In this document: piece after piece, positions 32,767 through 46,300 of the stretch
Layout: each line of letters starts with the position of its first letter
Numbering within the stretch: the stretch's first letter is position 1
Assembly: GCA_949317995.1 (NCBI GenBank)
Contig: OX439041.1
Location: 10,552,001-10,616,000 of the forward strand
Reading direction: 5' to 3'
From: Acholoe squamosa
Lineage: Eukaryota; Annelida; Polychaeta; Phyllodocida; Polynoidae
Length of the DNA stretch: 64,000 bases
The notes under the pieces: generated by a model
The model's database searches: none
Told to the model about the DNA's origin: nothing
Seen by the model: only the letters and a program-made list of their open reading frames with translations
Program-made: the position numbers and the translations under genes

Positions 32767-34310
32767 ATGCCTGGTCAAAAGACTTGTGAGATATGTAAAG
32801 AAGAGGCACATAAATACAAGTGTCCGTGTTGCCTTGTAAAATAGTAAGTATCGCGACGTGCTGGGCTGTAATTGAACGCTGACGCACTGACGGTCCACTC
32901 ACTCATACTACTATTACTTAGTCACAGCTCTGAGACCCTAATGACTAATAAATGACACTACGTACCTGAGTTGGGCAGCGATCAACAACTATTACTAGGT
33001 CTGCTGGGAGCGTAGTCACAGATCTGAGACCCTAATGACACTACGTTATCACAACAAGTATGTGAGTTGGGCGCCGATCCAACTACTGGGAGCGCGGACG
33101 TTGTCACATAAAACTGTGCCTGTTTTTGAGGCTCAGTGCAGGGGTACCTCTCAGTTATAACCTAATATTTAATGTTAATATGGGCATGACAGTGTACCTA
33201 TGATTTTTATCTGTTAGAAAACAAAATTTCCTACAGTCTGGATTTTGATTTTTTACATCCACAAATTTGTTAATTAATTACAAGCCTAATTAAGTCAGTG
33301 TCCAATTAAAGTCTCAAATACTACATGAAGGAATTTCTAGACAGTAACAAAAACATATAGAACAGAAAGAGCATCATCTAAACCCCTTACATACCAAATT
33401 TTGAAGAAATCTATCGATGAACAACAGAGTGAGTGAGATATAGGATCCGCAGGATTTAATAACTAATTATTTTACCCCAATTTTAGTATTTTTCCCTACT
33501 TTTTTTCTTCAAAAATTCATAATTCCAGTTGTATTCATCAGAGAGACTTCAGCTTAACATCATTTCTAGGCTAAAATTGATTTGGAAAAAAGAGTAAAAA
33601 AAACATGAAAGGTCACAAGGCAATCCTATTTGTACAGTTTAAAGTTATGACGAAAAAAAAAACAACCTTTCCTTATAAAAATGTCCATAGCTTAGCCAAA
33701 GATCATGATAAAATAAAAATTCCAAAAGCATTAGGATTCTAAAATGTACCTTTTTGTCATGTGTGAAAGCCAAAGAGATCCATTGCTTAAAAAAAATTAT
33801 TCACATACCTACTCGGCGGATGTTTGTTACTGGGTGAGGAACTCTCTGGGAGGAGGGGTGAAAGCACTGAGTTTTGACCTAGTTGTGGTGTTACTTTTGT
33901 ACCTCCAGTCATTCTCCCGATCAGCTGTGAAGGTGGCAGAATGGCAAGAGATGTGTGCAGGAAATCTGCTCTAAAATATTTATTATAAGCCATTCGATTT
34001 CGAAAATCAGTGAGTGTGTACCCAACAAGTTAGGCTATGTAGGGAACTTAAAATTTTCGAGAAATTCTAAATATTAGTGGCTGAAAATGTGTGGTTTTGC
34101 CACTTTTGGTGGGGATACGCAGAGCTTTCACCCAGTAACAAACATCCAGTTTTCTAAACTCTCATGGCGGTACAGAGATTAGATTTTGTAACATCCAATC
34201 GAAAATTATACACTATAAAGAAGAAATCTTTGCCAACCTAATGCTTTTTGAATGAATGCAATTGAGTGATTAGAAGAAAACGAGTGAATTTTTTAATAAT
34301 AATGATGATA

Positions 34311-34378
<68 letters not shown>

Positions 34379-37300
34379 AATAATAATAATAATTTATTAT
34401 TAACTACAACAACAACAATAACAATAATAATAACAGAAGACAGAAAACAGTTTGGTGGTTCTACGGCTATAAATTATTTTGTGATTTGACATGGAAAACT
34501 GTATCATATTTTGATGGAAACTCAAAATTCTTTGTGGTGGAGTAAATTCACTCAGGTCAGATTTGTGCAATTTTGAGCAAAATATGCTGTTCTTCGACGC
34601 AACACCAGAGGTAGTTGCGGCAACTACACAGGAGATGTCGCTTGCACCGGAAGTCAGTTCTAGCTGCGCATGCGCAAGGAGAGGATGTTCAAAAGCATGT
34701 GGATCGACTGAGGTAAGATTTTCATCTAAATTTATAGGTTTTCTTACCTTACAGTCGTTACTTTTGTAAAAATTGGCGAGTTAAACACTTGTACTCGCCT
34801 TACCTGGCTGGATTTGATCGCATTTGGCCGATCTCCGCCAGAATCTTTGATAGAAACTTCGAACCGGTCAAATCCCCGATCATCGCCCGATCGCACGTGC
34901 TTTTCAAGCGGTGACGAAGCGAGTAACGCACTCTTATGGAATTTTGGCGAGTTAAAAACCATTATAATCGGGATGTACGGGTTGGATTTGGTCTATTTGC
35001 AAAATTTGGTGCAGAAAATATAAAAACTTAGATTTTACGACATCTCTATGTATACAAACGGTTGACGGCACTTTTACGACATTCCAGTCGCGCCTCGAAC
35101 CGGTTTTCGGCAAACAAGATGGCGGCGCCCATGCGGGACGCGCGTCGAGCTGAGAATTGTTTTTAAAGGCTGTTAATATCTATCCAAACACTGGAAATGT
35201 ATGTAATTACTTTCTTTATAGAAGTTCAAAGTTTCTTTGTTATGTTGATGTTCTGTTAACGGTTTTTTATGGCTTTTTGGCTACTCTCACTCCCTGTTAG
35301 AGTGATAATAAGTTAAACTAACTTGAACAGAGGGAGATGCTGTCACTATAGTGACACATCTACTAAGGTGAGTCCCTCTAGTTCCACTGAGAAGGTTCCT
35401 TTTATCAAATAGATTGTATTGTCACTACTATGCTTCCTTATGGAATTCAGGTAGTTGACCAAACCAGCTTGCTGGGGGTTTCAATCTTAGATATTGGGGA
35501 GCTTCTCTAAGCCCAGTACATAAAAGTCTTCACCTATAGGCCAAGGGGCAAGGTTGGACTCTGCTATGCTTTCTTATGAAATTCAGGCAGTTATTCATAT
35601 TTCTCATCATGCCGGGCCGGATGATAGAAATCACTGATAGTGTACAGGAAGGTTACTTACACAATAAAAGGCTGTGGCTGGTTGCACAGATACCTCTGTT
35701 AATTATAACAGTTGCCTCCAAGTGACATTTCCAGACCTGAGGTTGGAGATGCAGACTTGTGGTCCACTAGACCAATAGAGGAAGTGTACAGTGACAAGAC
35801 ACAAAAAGCTCTAAGCTTCTGCCTTGTGAGCCTTGGCAGTTTACTCCGATCTCCCCACTTAACCATATTTGGGCAAGTGGTGGATATTGTTGGTTTTTTC
35901 CCCAGGGGGAATTTAGCCTGAGAGAAGTGTCAAAGGTTGAAAACTGTGAATAGAAAACAAATTATTACCCATACCTTATGCCGAAAATTTTTTCGGGTCA
36001 AACTAGGCCTGACAGATATTAAGGTAATGACAGACCCCCTTTTTTCTGCTTGGTTGCAGACCTGATGACCAAGATTTGGGATTCAACCAGAAGGAAAGTT
36101 ATCACCTTATCAGAACAGACAGCAGTTATTGAGTCAGTCATGGCTGACGCCGTCAAAGACATGAGCCGAGCAGAGGCTAGTCAACAGGCTGCTGACGATG
36201 ATGACGGTCTGAATAGCCGATCAAGCACATCAAAAAAGGCTGACGAGCGCGCAGATCATGACATTAGTGGTGACAATGGCGACTATGGTGACGAAGAAGA
36301 AGATGTAGAAGATTGGGAGTATTACCCGTACGGCGACGGTTACTCAGAAGATGATTCGGAGTCTAGCTCTGAGCCTTCAAGCTCAAGCAGCGAAAGCGAG
36401 TCACGATCTCGGTCTAGATCGTACAGCCGTAAAAGGTCACGCAGCCACAGTAGATCGCGCACGAGGGGCAGGTCTCGAAAAAGAAGGCGCTCCAGGTCGA
36501 GGAGTAGGAAAAGCCGGCGTAGGTCAGTTTCGACAGAACGAAAACGGAACAAGTCCAAGTCCGGAAAAAAGGGAAAAAGCAAGTCCCGCGGCAGATCCCT
36601 CAGAAGGCACAGACCTAAGAAGAAGTCTAAGGGGAGGAAACGTAAGAGGTCTCACATGTCGTCAGAGTCGGAAGAAGACGACTACGGCCATGAAGAAGAT
36701 AGCTCAAGTGATGAGACAGGAAAGAACAGTGGGAAGAAAAAGAAGAAAGGACCAGACTTCAAACGAAAGAAAGCTGGTGCTTTTGCGGAAGGGGCACAGT
36801 CCCTGATAGAGAAGTCCGACGGACCCCCCAAGTCGCAAAAAATTGACAAGTCACTGGCGACGTTAGTCGAAAGGTTGATCCTGACCTCTGCTGACCCGAA
36901 AAAAGGAGACGAGCTGGCCGAGAAGTACCCGCCACCAAAGAACGTGAGTGCAATGCAGATCCCTGACATTGACCCACCAATAAAGAAGGAGCTGCAGAAG
37001 GACTACCTCAAATATATCGTCCCAGATAACTATCTGATGAAAACACAGACTGCTATACAGTCAGCAATGACTGCGCTCTTCCCGCTCTTAGAAGAGGTTG
37101 TGAAGAGGGGAGAGGCAGACGAGGACCTCAACGACACTGGGGAGTCGGCATTGCGGGCGCTGGAGCTGTTGGCTTACGCCAATAACTCACTGGTCCGGCG
37201 GAGACGGGAGAATCTTAGGGTCCATATTCACAAGGACGTCTCACAGGAGGTGATGGAGGGCCCCATGGGAGGTCCTACCCTCTTCGGACCTGCACTAAAA

Positions 37301-40300
37301 ATAGCGGCCGACACCAAGGAACAGCTGGAAAAGACAAGAAAGATAATGTTCAGACCCCGCACCACGAAATCCAGGTTCCGAAAATCATACCCAACAAAGA
37401 AGCGACGGTCGGATTTTCGCGGTCGCGGGACCGACCGCGGAGGCGGAGGCTACCGGAGCAGAGGTCGCAGTCGGGGCCGAGGCCGGGGCGGGGCCCCTAC
37501 CAGGGGACGAGGAGCAGGTACCAAGTACAAGAAGGACTAGAGCAGGTCTGTCTACCTGATCCAGTATGCCTGAACCTGACATTGAATAACACCCCCAATA
37601 ACTTCTACGCTGGCCAAACAGCGAATTCCACTGCCCGCTGGCAGGACCTCACCTCCGACCCCTGGGTACTGAAAAATGTACAGGGGATTGAGATTCCGTT
37701 CCTGGAATGCCCAAACCAGGGAAGGGTTCCCAATCCTTATGTGATCAAAGACGTAAATCACTCAGTTATGGACGAGGAGATAGAGAGAATGTTAAGGAAA
37801 GGTGTGATTGAAGTTACTAACAGGGAAAAGGGTGACTGGATTTCTTGCATATTTCCCAGAATGAAAGCCAATGGTGAAGTTCGCATCATTCTGGATCTCA
37901 CGGAGCTGAACAAGCTGATTCCCTATGAACATTTCAAAATGGAGAGCTTACAAACTGCATTAGATCTAGTGAGACAGGGGTCTTTCATGGCCTCGATTGA
38001 TTTAAAAGATGCTTACTATTCTTTTCTCTTACGAGACGAGGATCGCAAGTACCTCAAGTTTGTCTGGGGAAACAGGCTTTTTCAGTACCGTGTCATTCCG
38101 AATGGCTTGGCGTGTGCGCCAAGGGTGTTCACGAAACTACTCGCTCCTGTCTTTGCCACACTACGTAGACAGGGGTGCATAGCTTTCCCTTACATAGATG
38201 ATACTTTTATTGTTGGGGACACGTATGATGAGTGTTGGAAATCTACCAAGGCTTTAGCCGAAATGCTGGATGGACTTGGGTTGGTGGTCCACCCAGTAAA
38301 GTCTGTCACCACGCCTACCACTTCTCTAGAGTTTTTGGGGTTCAAAATAAACACAAGAAAAATGGAAGTAACGCTACCTACTGGGAAAGTGGAAAACTTC
38401 AGGTCACTAGCAACAGATATTCTGGATAAGGACGAAATGTGTATACGGGAAGTGGCAGGTTTGGTGGGCATGATGGTTGCTTATGCAAAAGGTGTGGAAT
38501 ATGGCCTAGCCCACATAAAAGTCTTGGAAAGATGTAAAAATAGAGCCCTCAGGATGTTCGGAGGTGATTTTGACGCCCTCATGATGCTCACGGAGGAGGC
38601 CAAAGAGGATATCCGCTGGTGGCTAGACAATGTGGAACACACTGCTTGTCGCATAAGAAACAGGGCCCCAGATATCACCATTGACACCGATGCGAGCATG
38701 GCCGGTTGGGGAGCTTATCTGGGGAAACACACCATAGGGGGCAGATGGCTGCCTGAGGAAAAGGACCATATAAATGTCCTGGAGCTTCGGGCCATTAACC
38801 TCGCCCTGCATAGTCTAGGTGACATGGAAAAGTGTCACGTGCATGTTCGGACCGATAATATGACTGCCCTGCATTATGTGAACAAAATGGGGGGTGTTCG
38901 ATCTCCTGCTTGCGATAAGATAGCAAAATTTATCTGGGCTTGGGCAGAGGCAAGGGGATCCTGGGTCACGGCATCCTATGTGCCCGGTATTCTTAATATA
39001 AAAGCAGACAGAGCGTCTAGGGTGTTTAATGACAACCTAGAATGGGGCCTGGCCGACCGAGTGTTCCGCAGAATTGTCCGTAAATGGGGCACGCCTGACT
39101 GGGACCTCTTTGCCTCTCGCACAAACCACAAGTGTCCCCAATACTGTTCCTGGAAGCCGGACCCAGGAGCGGCATGGGTGGATGCCATGTCAATGCCCTG
39201 GGAGGGAATTAATGCTTATGCGTTTCCTCCTTTCAGTCTGATTCCCCGTGTGCTAAGAAAACTAGAAGCGGAAAACCCTAGAAGGCTGGTCCTGGTCGTC
39301 CCGGACTGGCCATCGAAGCCATGGTACCCTCTCCTCAAAGGAGCAGCCGAAATGATAACAGTGCACAGCCGGAGAGGGAACCTCCTCCCTGCAAGACCAA
39401 CAATAGACGAGGGGTTCATGCAAAGGCTGCCTTTAAAGGCTTTAAAGTTTTAGAACAAGACCTGGTTCAAAACAGGGGCTGCGACAGGAAAACTGCACGC
39501 TTTCTTCTAGAAAGCTGGTCCATTGGGACAAAGAAGGTATATGAAACATACATGTCACAGTGGAACACTTTTTGCATTATTCATAGAGTTTCCTTGCGCA
39601 GCCCCTCAACCTTTGAAGTCTGCAGATTCCTTAGGCTCCTCTCGGAGATGGGGAGGGCTTTCGGGACCATCAACGCGGCCCGATGTGCGCTGTCTGTACT
39701 GGTTAATAAGCTAGAGAACGGCAAAACTATAGGCTGTGACTACTGGGTATGCAGAGCCGTGAGGACAGCGTACCGAAAGAACCCCCCATCTCCCAGGTAC
39801 AATACCTTTTGGGATGTCAGGTTGGTTTTTGATATGTTTAGAAGATGGGGTCCAAATGAAAACCTGACTTTAAAATTCCTGGGGTTCAAGTTAGTTATGC
39901 TGGTGCTTCTGGTGTCGGGCCAGAGGGGCCAAGTCATCCCAGCGATGGATCTCCGCAACATGGTCTGGTTGCGCTCGGGATCTGTGAGGTTTGTGTTGAA
40001 AGGCCTGATGAAGACGGCACGCACGGGGGAGCCCCTCAAAGAACTGGTTTTGGAACCATTCCATGAGGAAGAGGCTCTCTGTGTGACCTGTACCCTAAAG
40101 CACTACCTTAAGGTCACGAGACAACATAGGAAGGACGAGTCAGGGAAAAAGAAAAATTCTCTGTTCCTGTCCTTTCGCAAGCCGTTTGGGGAGATATCTC
40201 AGGATTCATCAAAAAGGTGGATACTCGCAGTTTTGTCAGCGGCTGGGGTTGATACAAGAGTGTACCGAGCACATTCCACCAGAGGGGCCAGCACCTCCGC

Positions 40301-43300
40301 TGGAGGAAGACTTGGGGTGTCCACGGCGGTGATGCTTCGCCACGGATCTTGGAAATCAGCCAAGACCATGGCGAGGCATTACAACAAGCCCATAGAGGAT
40401 CCCAAGCCCCCAAAAACTTTAGGGAGGATCTTGTTAGAGGACTCGGTTGAATGAAAAGACAATTCTCCCAAGTCCCGTGGGGACGTCTGCAGGTTTCACT
40501 GGTCTACCAGGGTTACGGTGCTAAATTACTGGTCAGATATATATATATTTACTTGTTCATGTACGGTTTACACCAATATAGGTAACATAGGTGCTATTTA
40601 CTTGCCCATCAGAAGAGATTGCTAGTCGCCCGTTGTCTGTATGAAAGGGATATTGTTTAAGCTGGGCTGAAAAGCATAGCCAGCAAAGTATAGTCAATAA
40701 AGTAGAAGTTGAGAACTAATCATGAGTTCATGACTCCGTGTGTGGGTTTGGACGGAAGGTACTATGTATGCCCCGGGGACCATACCATAGGGAAGGGTTA
40801 ATCCTCACAGTGGCTCTGCTGAACTTTGAAGTCTCCTGTGTAGTTGCCGCAACTACCTCTGGTGTTGCGTCGAAGAATATATAATTAATCGAGGACTTAC
40901 CCAAGTAAGTGTGAAGATTAATTGTTGTTCTTCAAGCAACACCAGAGGGTTGCGGAGTACACAGGCCCGCCCGTGTCCTCCCTAGAATAATAAGATTACT
41001 GTTCAATCATAATCTTAAAACTACAACACATCAGAAAAGCGAATATCATTGTAGGATTCCTGTGTACTCATGTTATTAATTTTCAGCACGACCCACTGTC
41101 CGCATGCTACGAACTGACTTCCGGTGCAAGCGACATCTCCTGTGTACTCCGCAACCCTCTGGTGTTGCTTGAAGAACAACAATTAATCTTCACACTTACT
41201 TGGGTAAGTCCTCGATTAATTATATATTACTCTTTTTCTTCTAGCACTTTTCAGCACACCAATATTTAGGAACCAGTTTTAGATTCTTGTAGAAAACAAA
41301 ATTGCGAACATTTTGGTTGTGGTTCTCAAAGGTACCCCAAAACTTTGTAATTTAAAAAAAAAAAAATGGTTAAAAATGCAAAAAAAAAATTTATTCAACT
41401 TTAGATTTGGTAAAATTCTGTTTTTCTTCATTAGACAGGAAGCTTGATATTTTAAATTTAAATTGTTCTTTAAAGTTTGTTATTTGACATGGCCATGTAT
41501 ATACTTGATGTTTTAATAAACTAGACATCCCACAAGAAAATGCCAATGGTATTCATTCCTATTCTATGGGTCTTTTTACATAACATACCAAAATATGATG
41601 TTTTTCAATGGAACAAAAGTACCAAAATTCAGGTCTTGAAGTTGCCCAATTTACTATAGTGACAGACATGCAGTGCTTGTCATGGGCTCACGGCTCCCAT
41701 CCCTACTGTACGCCATACAACGTGAGCCACGGTGAGGAGGCCCGGGACAGGGTATCTCTGTCTACTCACTCATTGTCACTAGGCATGGCAGGGGGTTAAA
41801 AAATATTTTTCAAAAAGTTCAATAAACAAAAATTATCAATACTTTGGGGTGCTAGAAGTGTGATTTTTTTTTTCTTAGAATTTGATGTGAGTTTGATAAC
41901 CAAATCCATCATGTTGTGACGTTGTCAGAGACAGGGTTTTCACTCAAAATGGCCCTGAATCTGCCTGAGTAGGGGGTCCAGGTGAGAATCCAGTAATATT
42001 GAAAATCCATCCTAGAGTTCTCTATTACCAACCATGAGGAAGCCCGACATTTTCCCTTCACGAATCAGTTGGATTTATGCTGCTAATGTCAGTAGTTTTT
42101 GTACAAGAGAAGATTTTATAGAGCCTGTCTGAGGGTGTTTTCTCTCAAATTGATAAAAAGTCACACTTGACTTCTTTTATATAAGCAACTGTAAATCAAT
42201 GAATTCTCAATGGATTTTAATGCTATTAGGTTTTCTATATAGGAAAATGATTATATTATCACATTAACGACTGATTAAGAGATGCTATGAAGTTTTCATA
42301 TATGTTAAGACCAGGGAAGTGGACATAGCCAAGATTTCTTGGTCAACCTTGTGTTAGAGATTGCTCTCCCACAGACACTGCCATGCTTGAATCAATGTAA
42401 ACTTAAATATTTTCCACAGAAAAATAACTATTATTTTTCACCTATATTGGTTAGGGAGTATCATTCATTTTATAAATTTTTCAGTATAACTAAACTTGGA
42501 AACTCTGATAGATATAATATATAATTTGCTTTTATGGACATTATGGTCTGATACTAAAACTAGGGGTGTTCTACATAATCATGGCATTTGGAATCATGTA
42601 AATATCTCTATAGGTTCTTCTCCAGGGTGGGGAAAAGTTCACCTTACCCAGATAGAAAAACTTGGGCAGAAATGGTTGCCACAGCCTCCCCAGTGTGTGT
42701 CATGCCACCTGGTGTATACTGCCATGCCTACTGTCACGCTGACGCTCACTCACGGCACGGATCAGGCACCATACTGAGGCAGTGGTCATTATTTATTGAT
42801 GGGGGGGGGGGGAGATGGATAGTGGGTTTTTGTGAGGATGTGCGAAAAAAAAATGCCCCTCCCCTCAACGGCAGTCAGAATTTTTTTTGCGCCCCCCCAC
42901 CCCATCTGCACAGAGAATTTTTTGCAACCCTCTTTGATCTATAGTAGTAGGGTAGGGTAGTAGGTAGTAGTAGTAGTGTGTGGACTTTTTTGCTAAAAGA
43001 GGGTCAATTTTTTATCCCCCCCCCCTTTAAGAGGAGTCAAAAGCTTTTACGCCCCCCCCCAGGAGGGGTCAACATTTTTGGCGCCCTTACACCAATATTT
43101 ACATGTGAACTCCAGTATAGGCAAGTTGGGAACCTAAGTGTTTTCCAGTTTTAGAGGCAGCTGTGCATGTAAAATGTCTTCATTCATGGGACATGTTTGC
43201 ATATGCTTCAGAAGACAAGTCTTGTGTATGATTCTATCTCAAAAATCATAACAAAATATGAAAATAGAATCATTTGCTATGCATTATTCCCTCATAATAC

Positions 43301-46300
43301 ATGTCAGACTAGACAAAATGTTCCCTGTAGGTCCCATACGGGCTGGAAAAGCACCATGCTTGTAAATGTCTTCATCATTTTCAAGATAAGAATATCTGAA
43401 GACCTGAACATTGTGAACAGGTTCATGGTGCAAAACCCTTTTGTTTCTATTAAATTCCATCATCAGTTGTTGTTTTGACCTGATGATTCATTAAAACCAT
43501 ATTGAAATGCTATTAGAACCCCATATTAGGCATGTGAGGCCTATTATCATGCACTATTCCATAGACCAACATTTTAATTTGGTGTGGCCTAATTAAGATG
43601 TAAAACATGTGGTTTACCTGTTTTTATGTATGGATTCAACATAGAAAGCACATCTAATTTTTTTTTTTTTAATTTTTTTCAAAAAAAAATCTTTATAATT
43701 AGATTTTTTTTCATATACTTTTCAATCAAGTGTAACATGGAAAGAGTTATTAAGGTCACAATCATGTATGGTTAATGAAGATAGGTGATAGAGGTGGGAT
43801 GGACCCTGGTTTAAAAGTTGGGGCCGTCAGTCTCACTTTCTGGGGCCATCATCGGTCCCCACTTGGGGCCATCGGTCCCGAGGGCCAACTGTCTCTGGGG
43901 CCATCACTCCCACAATCTCTTCATCCTTCCTACAAAGTGAGGGTGTGACATCCTGAACTTTTGAGCACCCATATTAGCATATGATATGTATATGTATGAT
44001 GCCCCTGTTTATATACATGTAGTTCTGTGTAATTCAGGAACTAGACATACATGTAGACAATGCAAAATTGAGCGAACCACTTAGTTACTTACATTGATCA
44101 TATAAATGTAATGTTATCTACGATGGCATGGTAGTCATTGTACTTTGAGGACTCATAAAATGGTCTTATTGTTGCAGCTGTTCGGTCTCCTGTTTCAAAA
44201 ATCATAAAGGTGAGTTTTATATTTACAAAGCTTCTGATCAAGTCTATTAATTACAGAATCTGTCAAGTTATGGATAACAGTTTGTAATTCCAGAGCTTCT
44301 GCCATTGTTTCTATAGTACCTCAGTCGGTAAAGTTAACTCTTTAAGGGCCGCTAAAGGATCATGCCCATTAGTCATCATGATTCATGAATGTAGCACTGG
44401 CAACAAACTTCATGCAGCATATTGATCCTGCTCCAATGAAGTGCTGGCGCGCAGACTCACTAGCACTTGGGCTTCCCTAGCCCACTTAAAAGGGTCTACT
44501 TCTTATCTTTCCTATCCCCTCAGGATGTGTGTGGTGCACATATGCACGGGCACTGACACATTCCTCTGTGAAATTGTGTAATGTCGTTCTCGCCATGAAT
44601 ATGACCTTAGCTGTCAAAATGGCGTTAAACATCTATTACTCACTCACTAGCACTTCATTGAAGGGTCATGCCGACCAATGGGCGTGATGCACCCATGCAT
44701 CAACGAACCTTAAAGGGCTAAGAGTTTAATTTCCTGCAGTATCAGATTTGATAATGATTGCAAAATCAATCCAATTTATCCAATGTAAGGTCGAACAAAA
44801 AATATCATTCAAAATGAATAGGAAGTGAGAGCTGAGGTAAAGTTTTAATTGTTATCTTTCAGAGAAGGGATGTACAAAGAAGGAAAGCACACAAAATAGA
44901 CCAGTTGTAGTGAACAGGCCAGTGACAGCCGTAACACAAAGGGTGCCTGATCTAGGTACGTACAGTCATAAACCATGCCTATAGTTTTCTGTCATTCCCC
45001 TGTCTGTCATTCACAAACTTAACCCTTTAAAGGCCGCATCATACTCATTGATCGTCATGATGCATGAATGCAGCCCTGGTGAGTTACTACATTCATGCAT
45101 CATGACGACCTTATGGGACTGAGCAGTCTTGCCAGCCCTTTATTGGTTCATCATGACGACCAATAGGTACGATGCATTTGTGCATCAGCGGCCTTTAAAA
45201 GGTTTGGGCCATGTCGCGGTTTAATGTGTCCTTTGTTCGCATGTCCAAATTGACCGGGGGTTCATCCTGTCAGCCACCTATCATGTCACACGTCACGCCA
45301 ATGTGGGGCTAGTATGTGACCTGCCCAGTGTCACTGAAAGGACGCCGGCTTTTGCTGCAACTTCTCCAGCGACCGACTTTGAACGGCAAAGTAGTCAGTA
45401 GAGTACGAGGTGGCGCCAGTGTGCTTTTGCCAGCGTAGAATCTTAATGGCTGGTGTAGAGCATGCAAGGATGGCCTGCCATGGTCTTAGCTTTCTAATGG
45501 TGTAAGAATCTTTCAAATCGGCCTAATAGAAGCAAAGATAGGGCAATTTTTGTGAACCTGTTTTATACTCAAACATTTCCTGTTTTCTTTTTAATAACAG
45601 TGAAGTTTATATGGGTACCTCTAAACATCAATATTCCTATGGCCTCCATGAGATGGAAATGGTCTGCGTAAGATACCATGCCGCTTTGGCCTGTGTCGAG
45701 AAAAAGTTTTCGTCAATACTGCATGCGTCGCACTATATGGCACACTGATGAAGAGTGTATGGATACAGAGCTGGTGACATACTAGGACAGAATTCATACA
45801 TAATGAGGGCAATAGGACATAATGCATTAATGCACTGCTGGATGCACATTCAGCCATCATAATGTATTAAATGTAAGATTACCAACATTGCCTTGTCATT
45901 CATTTCTTCCTTTTTTTTCGACGCAGAAGATGGAGAATTATCTGAATCAGATGGGGAAGCCACGGAAGACACAGTCCCTAAGGCACTACTACAAAAATTA
46001 AGTGAGTTATTCCAGTCATAAATAGGATACATGGATATGACAACATCCCATCTTATTGATAAGCAGAGAATGGTCTAACTTTTTAGCGAGTGAAGAAATT
46101 CTACAAAAAAGAATTCAAGGTCTTATACCCCAGTACATTCTTGATACTCAAATCACACTACTGAATTCAAAGCACTTTAATGCCCCGCATATAAGATGCA
46201 CCCAGAGAAAAATTAGAAGTCATATAACTTCTGCTCTGATCAATAAATTTTCAAAATTCAAGAATTTCTGGGTAGCCCGCAGCTCCCCACACCGCTGATA

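Larger units (their letters stand above)
32844..34589. other. znhit3 intron 1, part before the DIRS element
   Basis: AT-rich sequence with two near-identical 'cagatctgagaccctaatga'-type words near 32925 and 33017, one MITE (33815-34153) and a trinucleotide repeat. No exon seen. Confidence 0.6.
34590..41228 (+). mobile_element. Complete DIRS retrotransposon, 6.6 kb
   Basis: Order: left inverted end, long 5' leader, SR-rich ORF1, ORF2 (RT, RNase H, methylase-like), ORF3 (tyrosine recombinase), internal complementary region, right inverted end. There is no integrase, LTR or obvious target-site duplication, as expected for a family that replicates through a circle and integrates with a tyrosine recombinase. 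The boundaries are set by the internal complementary region, which is the inverse of both ends placed side by side. All three ORFs are open and their catalytic residues intact, so the copy is young. It lies in znhit3 intron 1, sense to the gene. Confidence 0.95.

Noticed and set aside
36351-36806. 151-codon frame overlapping DIRS ORF1
   Set aside because: It is a shadow frame of the Arg-Ser repeat region, rich in codons forced by the main frame.
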